Below are positions 1 through 10,300 of a stretch of 16,386 bases of DNA, piece by piece. Source of the DNA: Entophlyctis helioformis (Eukaryota; Chytridiomycota; Chytridiomycetes; Chytridiales; Chytriomycetaceae); the NCBI GenBank assembly GCA_025526915.1, contig JAHLKH010000376.1, positions 1 to 16,386 of the forward strand, written 5' to 3'. The first letter of the stretch is position 1; each line of letters starts with the position of its first letter. Both the position numbers and the translations under genes were made by a program. The notes below the pieces were generated by a model. It worked only from the letters and a program-made list of their open reading frames with translations. It made no database searches and had not been told where the DNA came from.

Positions 1-260
1 CGCACGCCATCCAAAGGTCAGATGCATGCGGGCTGCAAGCGGCTGCTGGATGCAGGCAGGAGCGCGAATGTGCCAGTCAGGCACACACAGCTATGAACGT
101 GTGCAACCGCCTTGGCCTGAAGCAGGCCCAGTCACGGTGCACAACGGGTTGGCGTGTCATGCGCCACCCTTGGGACAGACCAAGGCGATCGAGACGCAGC
201 TCTTTATCAAGGGCTTCCGAGACTGCCAACTCCCATTGCAAGGATTCTGAATGCCCAGCC

Positions 261-1281
261 ATGCACTCCGACAGCAGCACCTATCCGACGACCTACACAA
301 TCGGCAACTTCGAGCGTCACGTCCTCAAGCAGGACCTCAGCAACTTCATCGCTTGGATGCAAGACCTCACTGAGCTTCTCGCCATCGAGGGACTTTGGGA
401 CAAGCACGGCAAAGTCCATTACGAGCGTGCGCAGAACCCCACGACAGAGGACGAAAGGCCAGCAATAGGAACGAAGCCGAGTGTCGCATGATCATCGGCT
501 CGGCGGCTCCTCATTTCCACTTCCCGGGCCTCGGCAAAGGCTTGTCTGCCTTTGAGCAGCTCGTGATCCTCAACAAATGCCATCTGGCGACCCCGAGTGC
601 AACCTGGCCCACCTCGAACGGAAGCTTAGCGACCTGGCATACAGGCAAGACGTCGGTGCCATTCCTCTCTGGGTCGAAATGATGGAAATCGGCTGCTGCT
701 TTGCATACATCGGCTGCTCGCTCCGCAACACCTTGATGGTCGTGAAGCTCACCAACAAAGCTCCAAGATCGGTACGGCTCATTCGCCCTTGAAGCAAGAG
801 CGATCAAGGACGACGAAGAGATCACTGTTCATAAGATCAGCGGGATGCTCGCATGGTACGATGCCAGATTGATCCAGCAGACCACCAACAACAAGCCACC
901 ACACTCGAGCAGCCAGAGCCAGGGCGGCAGAGGCAATCGGCAAAGCACCATCGCAGCAATGATGGCCAGAGTGGTCGCGGCAGCCACCGCAGAAAGAGCA
1001 GCGATAGCCAACGATTCCAGCGCTGATGGCAGTGCTCAGAATGTATCGGGATTGCTTCTGCTTCTGCTTCTTCATTCACCGGAAAGAGCCACAAGAGCCA
1101 TAAGAGCCACAATGCAAAGCCACAGATCGCAGCCGCTCGATGTTGGTCGCGGAACACCATCAGGAGAGTTGATAGAGCGCTGCCCAACATGCCAGCAATC
1201 ACGGGCACTCAGAGTTGGCAGCATGGCTCGAGGTGCACGATGCGGCAATGCTGGAGACTGTCAAGACTGCGCAGCTGCTTG
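261..1281 (+). pseudogene. Decayed Ty1/Copia-type retrotransposon gag relic
   Basis: The reading starts at an ATG at 261 and runs in one frame to about 470 (TYTIGNF, then SNFIAWMQDLTELLAIEGLWD). It continues in a second frame at about 455-580 (NRNEAECRMIIGSA), a third at about 580-755 (CNLAHLERKLSDLAYRQDV), then returns to the second from about 760 (FALEARAIKDDEEITVHKI, then MLAWYDARL). Taken in order these match the layout of Copia gag proteins of the UBN2/DUF4219 type: substrate-like N-terminus ending in EGLWD, helical core, an LxxKL segment, and a final ALEAR...ITxxxI...R helix. At least three frame changes and no protease, integrase or reverse transcriptase after it mean it is broken. No clean CCHC zinc knuckle or LTR is visible; the limit at 1281 is where the last open frame stops. 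Introns instead of frameshifts are possible but no good splice sites sit at the junctions. Confidence 0.55.
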
Positions 1282-1316
1282 AATGGATGGATGGATCGCC
1301 AGCGACTGCTGCACCG

Positions 1317-1342
1317 TTGACCGGCCAGCATTGACCGGCCAG
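1317..1342 (+). promoter_or_regulatory. 12-bp direct repeat upstream of the proteasome gene
   Basis: TTGACCGGCCAG occurs at 1317-1328 and again at 1331-1342, one and a bit helical turns apart and about 81-106 bases before the ATG at 1423. A GGAT repeat (1284-1296) lies just upstream. The spacing and position suit a tandem transcription-factor site in the promoter, but no known factor is recognised and the Rpn4 element typical of ascomycete proteasome genes is not seen. Confidence 0.3.
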
Positions 1343-1422
1343 ACGTTGGATGCGCGCTGATTGTTCTCTCAGACGTCCATCTCGTGCCTGTCTTGCCTGT
1401 CGAAAGTTTGCCTCAGAGCAAC

Positions 1423-2955
1423 ATGACGATTCACACCGCGCTTCCAAAGGGCGGCTTTAGCTTCGACAATGTGACGAGGTGCGTCTCGTGTATCTGGCAG
1501 CACGCCGTGCAGCACGCACGGGACATGCACTGGCACTGGCGCTGGCACTGGCACTGGCACTGACGGGCGGTGTGCTGGCTCTGCAGAAACTCGCTGCTGT
1601 CGAACAAGGGATACAAGCCGCCCAAGGCCACCAGCACAGGCACGACCATTGTCGGTGTCATCTTCAAGGTGCGCTCATGCCTTGTCCGGCTGCCTTGGCT
1701 GGCTGGCTGCCTTGGCTGGCTGGCTGGCTGGCTGTGTGTGCGGTGCGGTGCGGCGGCCGTGCGCTGTGCTGCTCTGTCCGCGCAGGCATGCGAGGGGCTG
1801 CGCAGCCTGCCATGCGCTCCAGCTGCACGCTCTCTGTCTGCCCAAGCCCTTGGCTGCTGCCAGCACCAGCACAGACACCCTGGCCCGTACAACGCGAATC
1901 CACGCAGCGCAACCCTGGCCTCTGCCGGCTCGCTGACCCGCAACCCACCGCCTGCAAACAGGATGGCATCGTGCTGGGAGCCGACACCAGAGCCACCGAG
2001 GGCCCCATTGTCGCCGACAAGAACTGCGAAAAGATTCACTACATTGCCCCCAACATCTACTGCTGCGGTGCTGGCACGGCCGCCGACACCGAGTTCACGA
2101 CAGCGCTCATTTCGTCCAAGATGGAGCTGCACAGACTGCAGACGGGACGCGAGTCTCGTGTCATTACGGCCATGACGCTGCTCAAGCAGATGCTCTACCG
2201 GTGCGTGTTGTGTTGTGGCATCGCATGGCATGGCATGGCATATGGCGAGTGGCATTGTGCTATATTCGGAGCGGCAGACATGTTAATGGTGATGGGTTGG
2301 GTTGGGCTGCTGGCATGGATCAGCTACCAGGGCCACATTGGTGCTGCGCTTGTGCTTGGTGGATATGATATCAACGGACCCCAGCTGTACACGATCGCCC
2401 CACATGGCAGCACAGACAAGCTGCCGTTTGTGACAATGGGCTCGGGTTCGCTTGCCGCCATGGCGGTCTTTGAGGCCAAGTGGCGCAAGGACATGTCGGT
2501 GCGTGCCCATCACGGGATGCTTTGGCTTGACTTGGCTTGGTGACGAGGCTGACGCTGGCTGACGCTGGCTGCATGCGTTGGCGTCTGGGTTCTCCACCAG
2601 CGCGAGGAGGCCATTGAGATTGTGTCCGAGGCGATCGAGGCAGGTATCTTCAACGACCTTGGATCTGGCTCGAACGTGGACGTGACGGTGATCACCAAGG
2701 GCAACGTGGAGTACCTGCGGAACTTTAAGAAGCCCAACGAGCGCGGCGTCAAGGAGCAGAGCTACAAGTTTGCTCGCGGCACCACGAGTACGTTTGGATG
2801 ATCGTGCTGGCTCGAGTGGCCTGGCAGGCTGGAGCTGACGATCCATGCAATGTGCCATGTTGTGCGATGTTGTGCGGTGCGCAGCCGTGCTCAAGAAGAA
2901 CATCCGCCAGTTTGTCGACGTTCTGGAAGGCGACGTCATGGACACGTCTGCCTGA
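1423..2955 (+). CDS. PUP1: 20S proteasome subunit beta-2 (trypsin-like), six exons
   Basis: This is the catalytic beta-2 (beta type-7) subunit of the 20S proteasome core, which cleaves after basic residues. Exons are 1423-1478, 1587-1668, 1962-2200, 2324-2498, 2601-2787 and 2885-2955, giving 269 residues with every splice phase consistent. A propeptide of 37 residues ends in TSTG, so the active-site threonine is residue 38 (GTTIVGV). Counting from it, Asp17 (GADTRATEG) and Lys33 (ADKNCEK) are in place. Other family signatures are [55 protein letters not shown] and the beta-2-specific C-terminal arm with [12 protein letters not shown]. Length is normal for the family. Introns start GTGCGT, GTGCGC or GTACGT and several contain local tandem repeats. 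The start is the first ATG giving the standard FSFDN propeptide. Nothing suggests damage. It acts in cytosol and nucleus; identity is secure. Confidence 0.96.
1527..1561 (+). repeat. GGCACT hexamer repeat in intron 1 of the beta-2 gene
   Basis: About six copies of a GGCACT/GGCGCT unit fill the intron before a CTGAC branch-site motif at 1560-1564. Confidence 0.85.
1694..1734 (+). repeat. GGCT tetramer repeat in intron 2 of the beta-2 gene
   Basis: CTTGGCTGGCTGGCTG is present twice, the second copy extended by further GGCT units, followed by GTGTGTGCGGTGCGG. It lies wholly within intron 1669-1961, the longest intron of this gene. Confidence 0.85.
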
Positions 2956-3230
2956 TCTGGCCTGTGCACGCTGGGCCGGTGGGCTGCTGGGCTGCTGGGC
3001 CTGCATGACCGGTCCTGGCCGGGCCCATGCCGACGGACGGATCTGGCACTGCCGGCACGGCTCGCCTTGAATGAAGCTCGCATGCCCCTCCCTTGGCTGC
3101 AGCCGGATCTGTTGAGCATCGAGAACCGGGTTGTGACTTGGTCTGTGACTTGCCCACGCATCTGCCTACACAAGGCACATTACAACGTAACGCAGAGCAA
3201 CGCAACGCAGAGCAGCACAACACCGCAGCC
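2956..3230. other. Intergenic region between the beta-2 and bromodomain genes
   Basis: These 275 bases hold the 3' end of the proteasome gene and the promoter of the next gene. A GGGCTGCT repeat lies at 2981-3000, and GCAACGCAGAGCA-like repeats sit at 3188-3215 directly before the next ATG. No polyadenylation hexamer or TATA box is evident. Confidence 0.5.
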
Positions 3231-6200
3231 ATGTCGCCCAAGACCGCAGTGCCTCCTGCGTCTGCGCCGCCCCTTGCACCTGCCGACACCACCGGCATTG
3301 AGCTCGCAAAGCACCTGGCGGGCATCGTCGAGCTCGTGCTCGCTCACACCGACAAGACGTGCGTGTCGTCGCTGCTGCTGCTGCTGCTCTTCTGGATGCT
3401 CTTCTCGCTGCTCTTCTCGCTGCTCTTCTCGCTGCTCTTCTCAGTGCTGACCCTGCCCGCTGTGCCTCTCTCCAGCGGACGGCAGGTGGCCGAGCTCTTC
3501 ATCGAGCTGCCCGACCGAGACGACTATCCCGACTACTACGTGCGCATCACGAGCCCCATTGCCATCAACATGATGCAGGCGAGTCCAACCCGGTGCCTGC
3601 TTGGCGGACTGAAGGACTGGCAGACTGACTGGCAGACTGACGGGCTGATGCACATGCTGCGCAGGCCAAGATCCAGGCACAGACATACCACACCGCATCC
3701 GACTTTCGGGCCGACTTTGCCCTCATGGTGGCCAACGCACAGACGTACAATGTCAAAAAGTCGCCGATTGTCCGCGACGCTCTGTCGCTCATGGCAAGTC
3801 TCGTCTGGTTGTCGCTGTGTGCATGTGTGCATGTCTATGTGTGCATGTCTATGTGTGCTGACGCTGGCTGTGCTTGCTGGCAGGCGCTGGTCGATGCCAA
3901 GCTGCTCGAGATCTTTGGACTGCGCGATCAGCACGGCAAGGGCGACGAGTCGCAGTCGCCTGCGCGAACAGATGGCTTGAAGCGGGTGTGTTGCTGGAGA
4001 TGCATTCATGGCGCTGGCTGTGCATCCCGCACTGACGTCGCTTGCAGATCCAAGAACATGCGAGAAGCGCGATGGACAGGCTTGTTCTTCTGCGCGATGC
4101 AAGGTACGCCTTGCAGGTCTTGGCAGTGATGGTGGAGCGACTAACGGCTGTGAACAAACAGTGGCGAGCTGCTGGCTGGGCCATTCATGGAGCTCCCCGA
4201 CTCGCAGCAGCATGCCAGATTCTACGCCGAGGTACGTGAGTGTGTGTGCCATTGCATGCGCTGCTGTGGATCTTGGCTTGCACTGACGCACGTGGCTGCC
4301 GCACAGATCAAGATGCCCATGTCACTGAGCATCATTCGGCAGCGCATCGAGAAGCGTCACTACAGAGCCATGGCTGATGTGGAAGCAGATGTCCAGCTCA
4401 TTGCGTCAAACGCACAGCAGTACTATGGCGAGGGATCGACTGAGCTGGCTGCAGCACGGGAAGTGATGGTAAGGGCTGGTTGTGATGTGCACGTGGCTGT
4501 ATGGATAGGCTGCTCACATACCACACGCCTCCTTTTGCAACGCAGACGCAGTTCCAGGCTCTTTCGAGACAGATTGCGCAAAGCGATGGCCATGGTGATG
4601 TGCCTGCCATCCCAGACAACACGGAAGCCATCGAGCAACTGTCCGTCAACGGAGACGTGTTTCGTGTTGGTACGTCGGACGTCTCGTCATTCTGTTTTTG
4701 CTACGTCTCTAGATTCTTACGCATGGTGCGGACAGGCGACTTTGTGCACATCACCAATCCAGACGTGCCGGACAAACCCACGATTGTGCACATCTTTGCC
4801 ATCTGGAAGGAAAAGGAAGGGTGAGACATGGCTGCCGCCTTTACTGCAGGCTCTTGATTGATGAATCTAACGTGCGCTGTTGTAACCAGGGCTGGGCGAC
4901 AGGGCGTCACGGCCTGCTGGTTCCTGCGGCCCGAGCAGACTGTCCAAAAGCACAATACGCGGTTCCACGAAAAGGAGGTTCTCAAGACAAGCCACTTTGA
5001 GACGTACTTTGCCGACGAGATTGGCGGCCGGTGCTGGGTGCAGCACCTGCGCGACTTTGTGCGGGGCAAGCCCGTCGACGCGCCAGCAGATCTCAAGGGT
5101 GTGTACATGGTTGAGTACAAGTACAACGAGAACAGCAAGCAAAACACCAAGATCCGCAACTGGGCCATGTGCCTGCCTGAGAGTGTCCGGCAGCAGCTGG
5201 CCGCTGCCAGCGAAGACGCCGAGCTCGACCTGTACCCCGTGCCACTGGTTGTGCAGCGCAACGTCACACTGCAGATCACCGAGACTGGCGCGATGCAGGC
5301 TGTCACGGTCGCTGCTGCCACGCCGGCACCCAAGAAGTTGAAGCGCGAGGCAGACGTCAGTGGATCTGTCGACGGCACTTCAGGCGACGTCGACCACGAG
5401 AAGAAGAGTCGGCGCGTGTCGCAACGCGCCGAGACGCCACGCAAGGTTGGGCCATCCGTATTGTGTGCGTCCTGTATGCATGGATGTTGGCACTCACTCC
5501 ACACGCTTGGCCAGGCGGGAGAGAGCGAGGCGACCACACCTGCACCTGTCCGTGCAACACAAGCCGCGACCGCCGTGCCGGCATCCACTCCCGTGGCGCC
5601 GGCGGGAACGCCAGGCGTCGTGGCTCCTGCTGCAAGTGCACAGCGTGCTCCGCCGGCAGCAGCCGTGGCGTTGACAACACCAGCAACCCCTCGGAACGCC
5701 TGCCACGCCATCTCTCGACACGATACGCACAGTGCAAAAAGACATCGACGCCGGCCGCGGCACCGTTGACGGCCAAGAAGCCTGCCCTGGGTCCACTGGC
5801 CCGACTGTTGCTCCCGCATTGAATCCGCATTGGCGCGAACATCGCGGCGACAGTGGCTGCAGTGACTGCGACTGTTTTGCCAGGAGGACCGCAGACTGCT
5901 GCCGGCACGCCAAAGGCAGCGCCGGCAAGTCGGCCACAGTACATCATGACAAGTCCATCAGCCGCTGCCAAGCTGTCAGCACGTGTTGGTGAGTGGGCTT
6001 TTGTTTGATTGCGGACACGTATGATGCCGCCCATGCAAGATCATCTGTTGGGGGGTCATCTGCCCAAGACGCCAAACTGACGCGGTGCTGGATCATTGTA
6101 TCGCGTTGTTGTGCCGCGTTGTTGTGTTGTTGTGCATTGTGCAGTGGACGCGTTCGACGGGCTGGGTGATGGCAAGCTCAAGGTTCGCAGCGCCTCCGGT

Positions 6201-6309
6201 CGATGTGGTGAGCCGCGAGCCTGCCGCCGTGCATTCCCTGGACTACCTGTACGAGAAGGCCAGACGCAAGTTGCAGGGCAGCGCGGCGAATGGCACCACG
6301 ACAGCCTGA
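3231..6309 (+). CDS. RSC1/RSC2-like remodelling complex subunit: two bromodomains plus BAH domain
   Basis: Likely orthologue of fungal Rsc1/Rsc2 (Polybromo family), a chromatin-reading subunit of a SWI/SNF-class remodeller. Exons 3231-3358, 3476-3578, 3665-3793, 3884-3985, 4048-4103, 4162-4231, 4307-4468, 4546-4669, 4736-4820 and 4890-5445 join in phase to 505 residues. Bromodomain 1 (about 43-135) has ELFIELPDRDDYPDYY and the acetyl-lysine Asn at 106 (NAQTYN). Bromodomain 2 (about 170-260) has FMELPDSQQHARFY and a Tyr (236) where that Asn should be. The BAH domain (about 288-425) shows VGDFVHITN, VHIFAIWKE, ACWFLRPEQT and YKYNENSK. A Ala/Pro/Thr-rich tail follows; an intron 5446-5514 and another at 5989-6144 are probable. 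The tail ends with a likely conserved piece, FAAPPVDVV...VHSLDYLYEKARRK, stopping at 6309, but that frame does not connect cleanly upstream, so the 3' end is provisional. Introns 3579-3664 and 3794-3883 use GC donors. Confidence 0.85.
3370..3443 (+). repeat. GCT/TCTTCTCGCTGC tandem repeat in intron 1 of the bromodomain gene
   Basis: A GCT triplet run is followed by about four copies of a 12-base unit (CTCTTCTCGCTG), ending just before the branch-site motif GTGCTGACC. It fills most of intron 3359-3475. Confidence 0.85.
3579..3664 (+). other. GC-AG intron in bromodomain 1
   Basis: The exon ends ...ATGATGCAG at 3578 and the intron begins GCGAGTCC. It contains a repeat of GACTGGCAGACTG and a CTGAC-like branch motif, and ends CTGCGCAG. 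Splicing here joins NMMQ to AKIQAQTYH in phase inside a conserved bromodomain helix, and no GT donor is available nearby. Confidence 0.85.
3794..3883 (+). other. GC-AG intron with GTGCATGTCTAT repeats
   Basis: The exon ends CTCATG at 3793 and the intron starts GCAAGTCTC. A GTGTGCATGTCTAT repeat occupies 3816-3858, then the branch motif GCTGACG, then TGGCAG. Splicing joins DALSLM to ALVDAKLLEI, the last helix of bromodomain 1. Confidence 0.85.
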
Positions 6310-7352
6310 CGGCGCTGTGCCGGCTGACGTTGAGAGAGGATGCCACCAAGCCTGACACGCAGGCGCAGGCTGGCACGGCCGGCCTGTGGCCAACGGCTGC
6401 TGGGTAAGTGACTGGCTGCTGCTCCCTGTGCCGCTGTCTGCGCGTGTGACTGACGCCTGCCATGTCGTGTCGTGCCGTGTCGTGTCATAGCCCTTGCGCA
6501 GGCGGGGCAAAGGACGCATCGTCGCTGCTGGACTGACCGGCCACTGCCTGCCTGCCTGCCTGCCTGCATGTCGCGTCGCGAACGAATGAAGGCGGTTGAT
6601 CACCTGCAGCCACTCGCCAATCTAGCGGATCTCCCTTCCCATCTCGCCCACAACAGCCATCGGAACATCGTCTGCGAGCTGCTGCTGCCTGCAACAGCCT
6701 GCCACCAATAGACAGCCTTGGCTCGCACGCCACACGCACATACAGATACACAAGCAGATACACATACAGACACAGACAGCCCCGCCCCGTGCCGTCTGCA
6801 TCTACAAGGCCGTTCATCCACCCCGCATCGCCCGCACTGCGCTGCACACCTCCACCCCGCGCACAACGTTTCGAGCACTCAGATAAGCTTCACGAGAAGC
6901 GGTGTCTTGAGCCGCAGCAACACGCACAAAACGCTGCAGCCACGTTGGCAGCCGCACATGTCCACAGCCATCCCTCATTCCTCGTCCTCCTACGGGCACA
7001 TGCTTCTGCGTGCAGCCAGCCAGCCGGCTCCGGCACGAAGAGCCCTCGATTCATCAGCACCGCCAGTCGGACCACCAGCAACGGCAGCCACAAGAACAAC
7101 AACAGCAACAACAGCAGCAGCAACAGCAACAACAACAGCAACAGCAACAACACGAGAGCAAACGAGCGTGTCCAACGCTCAGTCGCAGCAACATGCGTCC
7201 CGAGTCCACCTGGCGCAGCGTTGGCTTTCAGCTGCCGCAACTACACGAGCGCCTGCCATTGCCGCCCCGCCTTTGTCTCGCCATCCGAGTTCCCGTTGTT
7301 TTGGTCGCCGTCGCCCGCGTCCACAAGACCTGCACCAACAAGCGCGACCGCC
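6310..7352. other. Gene-poor region between the bromodomain and LIM-binding genes
   Basis: I can support no complete gene here. The first part may still belong to the bromodomain gene: a good donor (GTAAGT at 6404) and acceptor (GCGCAG ending 6501) could extend it. Repeats include GTGTCGTGCCGTGTCGTGTC (6462-6485), CCTGCCTGCCTGCC (6547-6567) and a CACATACAGATACA-like array (6738-6778). All three + strand frames are open for long stretches around 7000-7350, so frame cannot be chosen; the region is probably promoter plus 5' UTR, or N-terminal low-complexity coding sequence, of the next gene. Confidence 0.4.
7093..7152 (+). repeat. CAA/CAG trinucleotide tract
   Basis: An interrupted CAA/CAG/AAC array. 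Depending on frame it reads poly-Gln (18 in a row), poly-Asn/Ser or poly-Thr/Ala on the + strand. It lies just upstream of the LIM-binding gene, whose fungal relatives commonly have Gln-rich N-termini, so translation in the Gln frame is possible but not shown. Confidence 0.8.
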
Positions 7353-10300
7353 ATGAATCGCGTCGCCTCGAACACGGGTGTGGCCACGACGGCCGCGCAC
7401 GCCTATACCCGGCGCCCGCTCCCGCCCGACTCTGACACTGCACGACACGTCGGGTGCTGCCAGGCTCAAGCAGCTGACGACGCCCTCTCTCACCCACACA
7501 ACAGGCATGTCTCGCTGCTCAGTATCTGCGTGATGTGGTCATTATGCATCGTGTCGGTGCCGCAACTCCACCTTGGCTGACATTCCACCATGTGCGTCGC
7601 ATACCCATCTCGCCATCTGGCCACCAACTTGCCGCGCTTGCCGCGTGACTTGGCCCGCGTTGTGCTTATCCAGCGCGACGACAGCGTCTGGATGGCTGTC
7701 GTGCCGCATTCTTTGCTCCGCACGGGCTGCTGCGTCTCAAGCTCTGGAACGCCGACACCAAGACATACCGCAGCTTTGGTTTGTCATAATCTTGACTGCA
7801 GCTGTCCAGGTGGATGCGCTTTGCCAAGCTCACACTGTGCATCCGTTACTTCATATCCATGCGCGTTGTTCATGCCGGCTCATGACGCTCATCTCACGTG
7901 CCGCTCTGCTCATCGTCGATCCTAGATCTCGAGAATGCTCTCATCAGACACTATTCGCGTCAAACGCCTCCGAAGGTGTCGCCAAGACGAGCATTGCCTT
8001 TAAATCGCCGGCCGAGACCGTCGACGCATCGGGCAGGTACCTCGTCTTCGACTGCACGTCGGCCTGCTGGACACAGTACTTTGCGTCTGGTATCCAGGTC
8101 GCGTCGTACGGCGCTCTGCACGTGCGGTTCAATCGAGAAGCGATGATCGAGTTGATGGAGTTTACGTCCGACTCGTTTGTGGAGCTTGTGCCGCGGTCTA
8201 GGTGTCAGGGATCGACGAGCGGCATGGCGGGGAATGGGAACTGGGGCCCAGAGGCCGATCCATCGCCTATCAACCAGTACGGCGTGGCTCACAAGACAAT
8301 GCGGTACTTGGAGGTGTGCTGCGTGCATGTTGTTGGATGCAGGATTGCAACTTGGGACTGACTCTCTTAACCGATGTCCTTTCAGCTGACCGAGATTGTG
8401 TCGGACATGCACAATGTGCTGCTCGAGTCTGTTTTGAAGCACATGCCTCCGATCGGTATGCTGCCAGTGTCATGCTCGCTTGCATGTTTCTCACTGCCCA
8501 CTTGGGCGATAACTGACTCTGTATCCACACTCAGCCACGCTCAAAAACTTGCGCCAACAGATCGTGTCTTGTTCCAAACGCCACGCGTACCACACGATCC
8601 TCCCAACGACGAGCCTGCTCCATCTGCCGACGAGCCTCGCCAAACCGCGAAACCGATCAACAAGGGTGCCGTCGACGCGTCTTCTTCATCAGCCCTTTAC
8701 AACAATCGCCAGAGTTTGGCGGCCGGCGCAGTCACCCCGATGCAGCCGTCCATCCCGCGCGTGTCGTCTGATCCTGGCCAGCTCGAGGCGCTGCTGCAGA
8801 GTGAGACACGCGGACAGCCGCAGCGTCAGACGGGCCGCACGCAGCAATCGCAGTCAACTAGCTGGCACGACCAGCCCAGGCATCTCAAGCGGCCGTTCGA
8901 TCGATCGGGATCTGCCCACCCAGAGTCGACATCCACGTCCACGTCCACTTCATCGTCCGCATCCACGTCCACGTCGGCATTGCAACTGCAGCGGATGGAA
9001 ACTCGGCGCGGACAGCCAGCCGGCACGAGCGACACCCTTGCGGCCACTCGCCCCACTGCCGCATCCCCGTGCGTCTCAGCCACCGCGTCCACAGCCGTCC
9101 GCCTCCTCGTCTCAGTCAGCCGCCACACCCGCATGGACCGAGCCCGACGCCATGCTCACGCCCGCTCAAGACACGTCGCCTCACACGCACACGCAGCCAC
9201 TGCGCGCGCCATCCGACTTTTCCTTTGCCTCTTTCCACGCCATTGCACCGGCAGCCCAGCCAGGCTCGGCCGCCTCGCCGTCCTGGTCTCCCATGAGCAT
9301 GGACGCTTCGTCGACTGCGTTCTTCCAGCAGTTCATGGCCACGCAGCTCATGAACGGGCTCCGCCCATCTGCCGCGTCAGCTTCAGCTTCAGCATCAGCG
9401 TCTGCTTCTTCTGCTGCTGCACCGGCCACCTCTGTGCCGTCTGCCGAAACGTGCAACAACCACAACCGTCCCCCGCATCGCGATCTGGCGACAACCGCAT
9501 CCGATGCACACAGACCGGATGCCAGTGGCAGCGATGCAGACGTCGACACCAGCACCGACGTGGCAAAGCGACAACGCAGGTGTGGGCCGCAGTTGACGCC
9601 GATCCTAACACCGCTTTCAGAGCTCGACCAAACCATGGAAGATCTGCCAGGTACACATCCGTCCACTCACTTCGACTACGAATCGAGTTGCATGGCGACT
9701 GACACCTGTTTGGCGATGTAGACGCGTTGATATCGCCCACGCTCACCGCGACATCCACTCTGACGGCCGTGTCGCAGGAAACACCGGTGCAGCCAGTCGT
9801 TGAGCGCAAGAAGCGTGGTGAGTAGCCCTTCACTTCCTTTCTTTGGCTGCATCGCATGTGGGTTGCTTTGGTGTCCGTTGCGGTGATTAACACGTGCACA
9901 CACTGTTGGCTGCAGGCCGTCCGCGCAAGAAGCCCATCGACGCGTCCGCACCACCGGCAAACAAGCGCAAGCCAAAGACAGATAAACAGTCGGCTGCTGC
10001 TGCTGCCACGCACACAACCCCCGTCGTCGAAGTCGAGATCGCAAACGGACGGAGCGTGCCGCCGTACCACCCGCCCTACAACCAGCATCAGCAGCAGCCG
10101 TTTTTGCAGCCGTTCCAGTATCATCCCCTTGGCCTGCAGCCGGCGGGACTGGGTAACGGCATGATGCAGGCATTCGTCGCGTCGTCCGCTGATCCAACAG
10201 CCGCTGCCACCCATATTTATTACAACACCGCGGCGCCGGACCCCGTGTCTGCATTCACGCATCTCTCGCCCATACCGGCACCGGCAGGGCCAGGCGGACG

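Noticed and set aside
1431..2255. 274-codon open frame on the - strand over the proteasome gene
   Set aside because: Fully overlaps well-conserved proteasome exons on the + strand and shows no motif of its own.
2956..3230. tRNA or small RNA gene in the spacers
   Set aside because: No cloverleaf with A and B boxes could be drawn here or in 6310-7352.
7093..7152. CRISPR-like or phased repeat array
   Set aside because: It is a plain CAA/CAG trinucleotide tract without spacers, in eukaryotic DNA.
8374..9702. 442-codon frame on the + strand parallel to the LIM-binding exon
   Set aside because: Its upstream part could be coding if the acceptor at 8560 is used, but from about 9060 the neighbouring frame (TEPDAMLTPAQD, MSMDASSTAFFQQF) is the one joining in phase to the following exons. 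Not listed as a separate gene.
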